From positions 124,001 through 188,000 of the forward strand of contig JADJMZ010000006.1 of assembly GCA_016709315.1 (NCBI GenBank): a stretch of DNA of 64,000 bases, read 5' to 3'. The position numbers were made by a program, and so were the translations under genes. Positions 9,801 through 18,600 of the stretch are shown here, one piece after another. Position 1 is the stretch's first letter, and each line of letters starts with the position of its first letter. The notes below the pieces were generated by a model. That model saw only the letters and a list, made by a program, of their open reading frames with translations. It searched no databases and was not told the DNA's origin. The stretch comes from Ignavibacteria bacterium (lineage in GTDB: Bacteria; Bacteroidota; Ignavibacteria; Tepidaquicellales; Tepidaquicellaceae).

Positions 9801-10938
9801 TCTTAATCCCCGCGATCCCGTTTTCAAGGGATTTATCAAGAGGGTAATTTTCAAATACAATTATATTTTCAAATAACTGTGTGCCTCTCTGAATTTCGCT
9901 CCATTCCTGAATGTCAACAAGCGGAGTGTAAGAATACTGATCTCTTTCAAGATGTTCTGCCTGAATTTCTTTAAGCCAGGAAACAAGGTCTCTCTGTAAA
10001 TCAACATTAACTCTTACAGGAAGCGTATTAATGAACAGACCAACCATTGATTCTATTCCTCTCAGCGCTGGATTTCTTCCTGATATAACACCTCCGAAGA
10101 GTACATCGCTTTCACCTCTGTATGCGCTTAAGATTACTGACCATACTCCCTGAATTATAGTATTTAATGTAAGCTGATTTTTTTTTGCAAATGAAGATAA
10201 TCCTGAAGCTATTGTCCCGGATATTTTTATTTCAGCTTCATCCGTTTCAACGGCTGCATTATTTGCAGAAACCAATTTATCAGTGATTCCTTTCAAAGGA
10301 GTCGCTGCAGTAAATCCTTTTAATTCTTTTTTCCAGAAAATTTCTGCTGCCTGCCTGTCCTGCTGGTTAGTCCATTGAATGAAACTTTTATAAGGCAGCG
10401 GCTTTGGCAGAATTAATTCTTTATTATTTTTAAATGCTTCATAAAAAGTAAAAACTTCTTTCTGCAGAATAGGGTAACTCCAGCCGTCCATTAATATATG
10501 ATGAAATGACCATACAAATTTAAAATACTCATTGTCATATTTGATCAGCGTGCATCTCATCAATGGTGTTTGCTCCATAGAAAAACCTTTTACTCTGTCT
10601 TCTCTTATAAATTTAACATACTCAGAATCTTTTCCGGACTGCGTTAACCCGCTCCAGTCAAGAAATTCCCACGGCAATTCTATGTCCCTGCTTACAAGCT
10701 GCACCGGTTTTGAAATTCCTTTCCATTGAAAGGAAGTTCTGAGAGCCTGATGTCTGTTGATGACTTCCTGCCACGATTTTCTGAATTTATCTGTGTCTAT
10801 TTCACCTGTAAGATCATAGCAAAACTGTTCTATATAAGCATCTGAACCTTCAGTGTAGAGGGTATGAAAAAGCATTCCCTGCTGCATAGAAGAAAGTTCG
10901 TATATGTCTTCAATATTTGTCTTTTTATTCTGCTGCAT
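6871..10938 (-). CDS. NRPS termination module C-A-T-TE (predicted proline)
   Basis: 1355 residues. Condensation domain about 8-440: SSMQQGMLFH start and active-site HHILMDG (about 147). Adenylation about 470-960: YIYTSGSTGKPKG core, YGPSEA, GYHNR and the TPSGKADK catalytic Lys. Read against GrsA by eye, the pocket is D-V-Q-Y-I-A-H-V-V-K, which I associate with proline. The carrier Ser is in GGHSLLAL (about 1018). The thioesterase, about 1060-1330, has GGRCFGG, so the nucleophile is Cys (about 1153) instead of Ser, with Asp in IFDTWPP and His in PDTDHKT. The upstream module ends in an epimerase, so this C domain should be of the D-C-L type. It sits 3 bp after the upstream NRPS and 8 bp before the PPTase, and releases the finished chain by hydrolysis or cyclisation. 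Confidence 0.95.
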   Translation of the reverse strand: MQQNKKTNIEDIYELSSMQQGMLFHTLYTEGSDAYIEQFCYDLTGEIDTDKFRKSWQEVINRHQALRTSFQWKGISKPVQLVSRDIELPWEFLDWSGLTQSGKDSEYVKFIREDRVKGFSMEQTPLMRCTLIKYDNEYFKFVWSFHHILMDGWSYPILQKEVFTFYEAFKNNKELILPKPLPYKSFIQWTNQQDRQAAEIFWKKELKGFTAATPLKGITDKLVSANNAAVETDEAEIKISGTIASGLSSFAKKNQLTLNTIIQGVWSVILSAYRGESDVLFGGVISGRNPALRGIESMVGLFINTLPVRVNVDLQRDLVSWLKEIQAEHLERDQYSYTPLVDIQEWSEIQRGTQLFENIIVFENYPLDKSLENGIAGIKISNLKAFERTNFPLVILIAPGEDLVIKIVYETDKFEKTFIDQILKNFETLLNGISGNTVSKISELSLLTEEEKDRIIIDWNDTKKDFPSEKCVHQLFEEQAHKSPDSIALEFGDKKVTYSELNERANQVAHRLIKMGAGPDVVVGICIERSVEMITALIGILKSGAAYLPLDSSYPQERLSFMISDTGIPVLITKKNILSRLPQTGAKVILIDEEIESINNESKSDPVTGVSSSNLAYVIYTSGSTGKPKGVLMIHKALTNLLYWQLNGQKFEKNLRVLQFTTLSFDVSFQEIFSTFYSGGTLVVIKEDERQDLTVVLKIIKDKKIQRMYLPFIALQEIAECFNSSKDKSLELKEVITAGEQLQTTPSIKNLFKSLKKFTFSNHYGPSEAHVVTSYELGDDPDKWVMHTPIGKPVFNTQMFVLNSALKPVPAGVTGDLYIGGVQLVRGYHNRSELTAEKFINNPYKNVNDNFSDKLYKTGDIARYLADGNLEYLGRDDNQIKLRGFRIELGEIETVLAGYPGFKNVVVIAREYSPGDKRLVAYIVNSDKDQPKSSDIKMYLKSKIPDYMIPSDYVFLSEIPLTPSGKADKKSLPEPESVRSNEINNYEEPKDELELQLVKIWEKVIGIKPVGVNDNFFEIGGHSLLALRVFGYIEKLTGKKLALSTLFDYPTVRQIADVLKSEGWVRPWKSLVAVKPGGSKIPFFCVPPAAGTALHFQAMVKYISKDQPFYVLESLGLDGIEKPHSDLIEMATHYVKEIRTLQPDGPYLLGGRCFGGRVVFEMAQQLTKLGQKVALLAIFDTWPPFIAPPPSYVPPKRDTKHFMERSFHHLKSGELWTVAANYTSNKYGKIKWKIQNKLEYTFSSKRKKLFKNIMLMHFNAQDRYVATKYPGKITLIECATFKEEYREGWRNLAEGGFEYYVVPDTDHKTIVKEPKLKDFTEKLNFVLEKTHKELETKSNRNGKPESSPLNDKVNI

Positions 10939-10941
10939 TTT

Positions 10942-13900
10942 TTAATTTAAATTTGCCAGTAAATTATCAAGCTCCTGCTGATCCAAACCTGATTCGCTAA
11001 AATCGGATACAGTGTATCCTCCGGCTTCCGGATTTTTGCAATGATCAATAACTGATAATAAAGCCGACCGGTAGAAGCCGGCAAACGTTTCAATCGTTTC
11101 TTTTTTATGAATGTTTCTGCTGAAAGTAAAATTCATCTTTAATTTGCTGTTTGAAATTATGCTGTTTATTTCAATTGAGTGAGTTCTGACTCCGGTTACA
11201 TTTCTGCTTAGTATTATTGATCTGCTTCCGATTTTCCATTCCGAATCTTTTGAAACTGTGTCACTCATCTGACCAAGATAATTGAAAATGATTCCGGGTT
11301 TTCCTGTGTCATCATTAATGCCGGAAATTTGTTTACCGGAAGACAGATAACGAAGTATTCCGTAACCTATTCCGTTTTCAGGAATCTTTCTAAGGTCTTC
11401 CTTAACTTTTTTAATAATATCACCGATGTTATTACTGACTCCTGAATCTAATAAGACCGGAAAAATTGTAGTGAACCAGCCCACTGTTCTTGATACATCC
11501 GCCTTTTCAAACAGGTATTCTCTCCCGTGACCTTCAAGATTTATCAGAAGACGGGTTTCGTTTGTCCAGCTTTTATATGCGATTATTAATGCTGTCAGTA
11601 GTAAATCGTTAATCTTTGTATTATAAACTTTCGGAATTTCATGCAGCAAAGCTTCAGTAATCTGTTCATCAAAAATAAGTATTTCTTCAGAAGAGGATTC
11701 AACTGTATTCTGATTTGTTCCAGAAGAAAAGTCTTCTGGAATCTTTTGCACTTTTGCATCTGAAACTGATTTCCAGTATTCTTTTTCCGCTGCAATCTTC
11801 TCCGAATCAGAGTACTCAGTAAGTTTACTGCTCCAGTCTTTGAACGAGGTAGTCTTTGTCGGAAGTTTAAATTCTCTGTTTAAACTCAGATCAGCATAGC
11901 AGTTGTAAAAATCTTCAAGGATAACTCTCCATGATATTCCGTCAACGCACAAATGATGAATGATTATAAGAAGTCTGTCCTGAGCATTACCTGTTTTGTA
12001 TAGTCTGATCCTGATAAGGGGTCCGTGAGATAAATTCAGACTTTCCTGCAGACTGTTAATGTTCTCTTCTAAAATATTTTTGTCATTACAATTCTCACTT
12101 AAATCAATTTTAAGTGTACTGAAAATATTTTCTTGCTCGGAATCAGCATTGATCTGATGCCATTCCTTTCCGGATAAATCAAATCTTAATCTTAAAGCAT
12201 CATGATGTCTTACAATTTCTTTTACGGAATCTTCAAGAAATTTTTCATTAAGACCTGCAGGTACTTTTAGCAGGACTGAATGATTATAATGATGAGGGTC
12301 AGGAATATTCTGTTCAAAAAACCATTTCTGTACAGGAGTCAAATTTACATTTCCTGAAACTTCATCCTGCTGATTGATCGCAGGAGCAGAATACACTGCG
12401 ACGTTTGAAAGTTCGGCAATAGTCTGAAACTGAAAAATCTGTTTAGGAGTAATTTTTATACCCGCCTGATTTGCCTGTGAAATTATCTGAATGCTGATTA
12501 TCGAATCTCCTCCGAGTTCAAAAAAATTATCATGCACGCCTATCTTTTCTATACCCAGAACTTTTATCCAGATATCTGCAAGGATTTCTTCAACCGGAAG
12601 TCTTGGAGCTACATAAGTATCTGATTCTGTTTTAGAAATTTCCGGAACAGGTAATGAAAGTCTGTCCACCTTGCCGTTGGGTGTCAAAGGTAATTTATCA
12701 AGAATTACAAATACTGACGGGATCATATATTCGGGAAGCGAATCTCTTAAGAATTGTTTGATATCAATTGTAATAATTTCTGAATTATTTCTGCTGACAA
12801 TGTAAGCGGCAAGTCTTTGATTTCCGGGTTTGTCTTCACGTACAATAACAACGGATTCACCGACAGTAAAGTATTGATTAAGCTTTGATTCAATCTCGCC
12901 AAGTTCTATTCTGAAACCTCTTAGCTTTACCTGATTATCAACGCGACCCAGGAACTCTATGTTTCCGTCAGTCCTGAATTTGCCGGCATCACCGGTCTTA
13001 TAAAGTTTAGCGCCGGGTTTATTGCTGAAAATATCAGGAATGAATTTCGATTCTGTAAGTTCAGGATTATTCAGATAACCTTTCGCTACGTCAACACCGC
13101 CAATAAAGAGCTCGCCAGGTATTCCCGCTGGTACCGGATTAAGATATTTATCCAGAATGTAAATCTGAGTATTGTAAACCGGCTTACCGATAGAGATGTA
13201 ATTATCATCCGAATCTTTTTCGCATTTGTAGAAAGTTGCGTCAATGGTCGCTTCGGTAGGACCATAAAGATTATAAAACTCCACATTCAGTTTCTCAAAT
13301 AATTTATTCTTCAGATCATTAGTAAGCGCTTCTCCGCCGCAAAATACTTTTTTCAAAGATTTACAGTTCTCAATTCCATTCTCATTCAGAAGCATCCTGA
13401 GCAGTGAAGGAACAAGCTGTAGAATTGTAACCTTTTCTTTAATTATTGTTTCAACGAGATACGCGGTATCCATCTGACCTTCCGGTTTTGCCATGATGAG
13501 TCTTCCGCCTGTAATAAGCGGCAGGTAAAATTCCCAGACTGACGCATCAAAACTAAACGGAGTTTTCTGAAGAACTGAATCAGATTCATTTGGTCTGAAT
13601 TCATTTGTCATCCATAACATGTGATTTGAAAGCGAACGGTGACTTATCATAACGCCTTTCGGAAGTCCGGTCGAACCCGATGTATAAATCACATAAGCGG
13701 TATCATCTAAATTTGTTTTTATTTCAATATCTTCCCGAGACTCATTTGAGAAATTATTGATATCTTTATCAATCTCAACAAAAACATAATCTCCTTTCGG
13801 AAGAATGGATGACAGATTTTTTTGAGTAAGAATATATTTTGCGCCTGAATCCTTTATCATAAATTCAACTCTGCTCTTCGGGTAAGACGGATCAATCGGA

Positions 13901-15588
13901 ACATAAGCGCTGCCGGCTTTAAGTATTCCCAATATGCCGACAACCATTTCAACTGATCTTTCAATGCAGAGACCTGTAAGCGAATCTTTAGTAACTCCGT
14001 TCTTAATCAGAAATCTCGCAAGCCGGTTGGATCTCTGATTCAATTCTTCATAAGTAATTCTTTCATTCCCGTAAACAACTGCAATGGATTTTGGAGTCTT
14101 CTTTGTTTGATCTGAAATCAGATTATGAACACAGTCAAAATCATCAAAAACAAAATCAGTATCATTCCATTTAACTGTAATTAAATCTTTTTCTTTTTCC
14201 GGAAGCAGTTTGAATTCTGAAATTTTCGTTTCAGGAAAAGAAACAATATCATTAAGAAGGATTTGGAAATGACTAACCATTTGTTTCATCATCTCATCAT
14301 CGAAAAGATCTGTATTAAATTTGAATGCTCCGTCAAATGAGCTCTGACCTTCGATGAATTCGGCTGTCAGATCAAACTGACCTTCCTGCTGAGGAAGTTC
14401 GAATGATTCGATTAAAAATTTACCCCATTGGATTTGATTTCCTTTATTTCCCGGAACAAGCATTTCCTGAATGTCATCATTTTTCTGAACCTTCTGCAAT
14501 CCGAAAAATGTCTGAAACACCGGAGTCCTTGAAGGATCCCTTCTTTGCAATAGTCTGTCAACAATTATAGAAAAAGGAAAATCCTGATTTGAAATTGCGC
14601 CTATGACTTTTTTCTTTATTTGCTGAAGAAATTCTCTGAAAGAAATATTTTCAGAGAAAGTTCCTTTGACTGCAACAGGGTTAATGAAATATCCTACAAT
14701 ATTCTCAAATTCAGTTTGATTCCTTCCTGCAGTAGGCGAGCCGACTATTATCTCATTCTGTCCTGTATATCTGTGTAAAAAGATCTGATAAATAGTTTGC
14801 AGCATTACAAATAAAGTGACACCTTCTTTTTTAGAAAGCTCTTTGATCCTTATGACAAGATCATTATCTATCGTAAAATATTCTGTCTTTCCGTTAAAAG
14901 TCTGAACTGCAGGTCGGGGTTTATTTGCCGGTAAATTTAACAAAGGAAGTTCGCCGCTTAATTCGTTTTTCCAGTAAGACCAGAGTTTTGCGCCTTCATC
15001 AGAGTTAACAAGTTCATTCTGATATTTTATATAATCAGTATATTGCTTATCAATAACAGGAAGATCAGCTTTTACGTTATCTGTTTCGGATTTATAAATT
15101 TGTTTAAGATCGTTCAGCATTAATGCTATTGACCATCCGTCATTACAGATGTGATGCATTTTAATCATCAGTAAATTATCAAGCTCGCTGATCCTGAAAA
15201 GATAAATCCTTATCACAGGACCTTTACCAAGATCAAAAGGAATCTCATAAATTTTCCGGGTAATTGCAGAAAGGTCTTCATCATTAAATCCGTCCGCATT
15301 GATTTCCTCAAATGAAATTTCCTGATACCCGAGTATTTCCTGAACCGGCTTTCCATCTTTCACATAATAAATTGTCCTTAATGACTCATATCGATTCAGC
15401 AATATCTGAAATGATTTCTTCAGAGCCGGGATATCAATCTCAGATTTGATTCTCATATTGAAAGCAACATTGTAAGCAAAACTTTCGGGAGAATTCAGAT
15501 AAAGGAAAAACAATGACTGCTGCCCGAATGACAAAGGAGAAATAAGGTTTTCCTGATTTGCTTTTTTCAGTAATTGCTTTTTAAGCAA
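10942..15588 (-). CDS. NRPS module C-A-T-E (predicted D-glutamine)
   Basis: 1548 residues. Condensation domain about 15-450 with HHICNDG; it must accept the polyketide acyl chain from the upstream ACPs. Adenylation about 480-980: YVIYTSGSTGLPKG, NLYGPTEATID, GYLNNPELT and TPNGKVDR. The pocket aligned to GrsA reads D-A-W-Q-F-G-L-I-D-K, which I associate with glutamine. The carrier Ser is in LGGDSIIS (about 1025). Epimerisation domain about 1080-1500 with HHLCVDGISWR, EGHGRE and FNYLGQM, all intact, so the aminoacyl residue should be inverted to D. It starts 74 bp after the PKS gene and is 3 bp from the next NRPS. Residue numbers are estimated; domain order is clear. The amino-acid call is a prediction. 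Confidence 0.95.
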   Translation of the reverse strand: MLKKQLLKKANQENLISPLSFGQQSLFFLYLNSPESFAYNVAFNMRIKSEIDIPALKKSFQILLNRYESLRTIYYVKDGKPVQEILGYQEISFEEINADGFNDEDLSAITRKIYEIPFDLGKGPVIRIYLFRISELDNLLMIKMHHICNDGWSIALMLNDLKQIYKSETDNVKADLPVIDKQYTDYIKYQNELVNSDEGAKLWSYWKNELSGELPLLNLPANKPRPAVQTFNGKTEYFTIDNDLVIRIKELSKKEGVTLFVMLQTIYQIFLHRYTGQNEIIVGSPTAGRNQTEFENIVGYFINPVAVKGTFSENISFREFLQQIKKKVIGAISNQDFPFSIIVDRLLQRRDPSRTPVFQTFFGLQKVQKNDDIQEMLVPGNKGNQIQWGKFLIESFELPQQEGQFDLTAEFIEGQSSFDGAFKFNTDLFDDEMMKQMVSHFQILLNDIVSFPETKISEFKLLPEKEKDLITVKWNDTDFVFDDFDCVHNLISDQTKKTPKSIAVVYGNERITYEELNQRSNRLARFLIKNGVTKDSLTGLCIERSVEMVVGILGILKAGSAYVPIDPSYPKSRVEFMIKDSGAKYILTQKNLSSILPKGDYVFVEIDKDINNFSNESREDIEIKTNLDDTAYVIYTSGSTGLPKGVMISHRSLSNHMLWMTNEFRPNESDSVLQKTPFSFDASVWEFYLPLITGGRLIMAKPEGQMDTAYLVETIIKEKVTILQLVPSLLRMLLNENGIENCKSLKKVFCGGEALTNDLKNKLFEKLNVEFYNLYGPTEATIDATFYKCEKDSDDNYISIGKPVYNTQIYILDKYLNPVPAGIPGELFIGGVDVAKGYLNNPELTESKFIPDIFSNKPGAKLYKTGDAGKFRTDGNIEFLGRVDNQVKLRGFRIELGEIESKLNQYFTVGESVVIVREDKPGNQRLAAYIVSRNNSEIITIDIKQFLRDSLPEYMIPSVFVILDKLPLTPNGKVDRLSLPVPEISKTESDTYVAPRLPVEEILADIWIKVLGIEKIGVHDNFFELGGDSIISIQIISQANQAGIKITPKQIFQFQTIAELSNVAVYSAPAINQQDEVSGNVNLTPVQKWFFEQNIPDPHHYNHSVLLKVPAGLNEKFLEDSVKEIVRHHDALRLRFDLSGKEWHQINADSEQENIFSTLKIDLSENCNDKNILEENINSLQESLNLSHGPLIRIRLYKTGNAQDRLLIIIHHLCVDGISWRVILEDFYNCYADLSLNREFKLPTKTTSFKDWSSKLTEYSDSEKIAAEKEYWKSVSDAKVQKIPEDFSSGTNQNTVESSSEEILIFDEQITEALLHEIPKVYNTKINDLLLTALIIAYKSWTNETRLLINLEGHGREYLFEKADVSRTVGWFTTIFPVLLDSGVSNNIGDIIKKVKEDLRKIPENGIGYGILRYLSSGKQISGINDDTGKPGIIFNYLGQMSDTVSKDSEWKIGSRSIILSRNVTGVRTHSIEINSIISNSKLKMNFTFSRNIHKKETIETFAGFYRSALLSVIDHCKNPEAGGYTVSDFSESGLDQQELDNLLANLN

Positions 15589-15662
15589 TGAGAGTTTTTC
15601 TTTTGCAGATAAAGCTGATATTTTATTTTCTTCTTTCAGTTAAATACTCCGTTATATTTATT

Positions 15663-18600
15663 TTAATTCATTTCCTTAAAAAGCTGCTCAAGCTGCTCTT
15701 CAGTCAGATCATCCAGATTAGCAAGAAGATCCCTCGTTTTGTCTTCTTCAGATATTTGTTTAATAGCAGCAGATTCTTTTTCATCCTTTTCATTGCTAAA
15801 AAGAATTTTAGGAAGCTGCTGCTTTAGTTCTTCTGCAAGCCGTAAAATGTTTGTCTCCTCCATATATCTCACAAGATTCAGATCAACTCCAAGCTCCATA
15901 TTAACTTTATTCTTCAGCTCAATTGCCATCAGCGAATCAAGACCTACAGAGTTAAGCGGCTGCTCGATATCCAGATCCTCCGGATCAAGTCCCATTATTC
16001 CTGAGATCAGATTCAGAAAATAATTTATAAGAAGTTCGTTATGTTTTTCTGCAGGTGAATTATTCAGCCGGTTTATAAAACTGTCACTCTGATTTATTAT
16101 TTTTGAAAGCTGTTCTTTGAGTTCTTCTGCAAGCTGAATAATATTCGTATCTTCCATATATCTTACAAGATTAAGATCTACTCCGAGTTCCATATTTACT
16201 TTGTTCTTCAGTTCGATTGCCATCAGCGAATCAAGACCGACTGAGTTAAGCGGTTGCTCGATATCCAGATCTTCCGGTTCAAGTCCCATAATTCCGGAGA
16301 TAAGATTCCTGAAATAATTAACAATTAATTCGTTATGTTTTCCTGCCGGAGAATTTTTAAGTATGTTAGCAAAGCTGTCACTCTGATGAAGAATTTCAGA
16401 AAGCTGTTCTTTGAGTTCATCTGCAAGCTGATCAATATTCGTATCTTCCATGTATCTGACAAGATTGAGATCAACTCCGAGTTCAATATTAACTTTATTC
16501 TTCAGTTCGATTGCCATAAGTGAATCCAGACCGATAGTATTTAACGGCTGGTCTGTCAGAAGGTCGTCCGGTTCAAGTCCCATAATTCCGGAAATGATTT
16601 TCCTGAAATATTCTGTCAGAAGTTCCGAATGCATTTCTTCCGGCGCTGCTCTCATCTGCGAGATGATATCTTTGCCGGTTTCATTTGAAACAAATTGTGA
16701 TTCCTCATAAAGTAAATTCTTTTTTAGTAAATCCGAAATAAATTTATTATTGTTTCCTTCAGCGAATTTATTCCAGTCAATAGGTAATATACCTGTCTGT
16801 CCGGCATTAATATCCAAAGCTTTTTCAAGAGCTTTAATTCCATTCACAGGATTAATGGATTTTATGCCTGCAATCTTTTCCATTTTGTCAGCGCCTCTCT
16901 CAGCAGCAGATCCGATCTCAGACCATACACCCCAGTTAATGCTGAGCGCAGGAAGACCTTTTGATCTTCTGTAATGCGCCAGAGAATCGAGAAATGAATT
17001 TGCAGATGAATGATTTGATTGTCCGGCTGATCCCAGAAGTGATGCGACAGATGAATACATTACAAAGAAATCCAGTTCATACTTTTTTGAAAGTTCATGC
17101 AGATACCAGGCGCCAAGAACTTTCGGCGCCATTACTTTGTCAAACTTAGTCTTTGTCTGATTCATTATGATCGAATCATCAAGCACTCCTGCAGAATGAA
17201 TTATTCCTTTTAATGGAAAACCGCTTTTCTTAATTTCTCTGAAAATCTTTTCCATATCATCTCTTAATGTTACATCCGCTTTGAGAATCTTTACATCAGC
17301 ATCGAGTGAAAGTATTTCATTTAGTATCTCTTTTGAATTCTCTGTTATGTCACTTCTTCCGGTAAGGACAAGATGCTTAGCTCCTTTTGATGCAAGAAAC
17401 TTTGCAGTTAATATTCCCAGACCGCTTAATCCTCCGGTTATGAGATATGAACCGGTCTCATCTGTTCTGAACAAAGAGTCATTGTCTGTAAAGGAATTGA
17501 CGCTTCTCTGAAGTCTTGAAACAAATCTCCTTCCGTCACGGAAAGCAACATATCTTTCGTCCGGATCAGAATTGATTTCTTCAACAAGCGCTTTTATATC
17601 TTCCATAGAATCTATATCCGTCAGTCTGCATTTGAACTCAGGATGTTCCATCTCAATCACTTTCCCCAATCCCCAGAGAGACGAGTAAAGCAAACCTTTC
17701 AGATTATCACCTTCACGGACAAACTGTGAATCATGTGTAACAATTTCTATTGAAGGTATTGTCTTAAAGCCTGCTGAAGGAAAAGACTGTATTATATTTA
17801 ACAGGCTTAAGCAGCATGCTTCGGATAGTTTCTCAATGTCATCAGTTTTAATATTTCCCGAATGTGAATTCATAAATACAATTGCAACATTTCCTTTGTC
17901 CGATAAAGATAAATCTTTAAAAACTTTTTCAACATTTTCTTTCTTCGTTAAATCCGCTTTATATTCAGAGTCTGATATTTTTTGGAATTCATCTTTGCTG
18001 CTATGACTAACAAGAGTATAACTCTCTTCCGATGACTTAATGTATTTTGAAATATTTTTCGAAGATTTGCTGTCAGCGAAAAATAATTTATGTTTTTTAG
18101 ATTTTTCTGCTTTCTTTAATGCAGGTTTAAATGCAAAAATTAATGATTGACCGGAAAATGAATTGCTTTTTTTGTTTGCTGGCGACGAGACTGCTGCAGT
18201 TTCAAATCCTGACTGTTCAAGGAAAAGCTTCCAGGTTGCATTGCTCAGTAAAGGATATGAACTCCTTAAATCTTTATCCTCAAATCTCCACCAGCCGTCC
18301 GTCATCCCGAAAGTCAGATCTATCCAGTTTCTCTTTTCTGTAACTTCATTCAGAATAAGTATGCCTCCCGGAGCAAGCAGTTTTAAAATGTTTGCTGAAG
18401 TTGTTTTAAGATCTTTTGTTGCGTGAATAACATTCGAAGCTATTACTATATCAAATCCGTTTTCAGCGAATCCCTGTGAAACGATTTCCCGTTCTATGTC
18501 AAGAACTTTGTATTCAATAAAATCATAATCTCTGAATTCATCTTTAGCTTTTATAAAAAACGACGGAGAGATGTCAGTGAAAGAATAATGCGTCCTGTTT

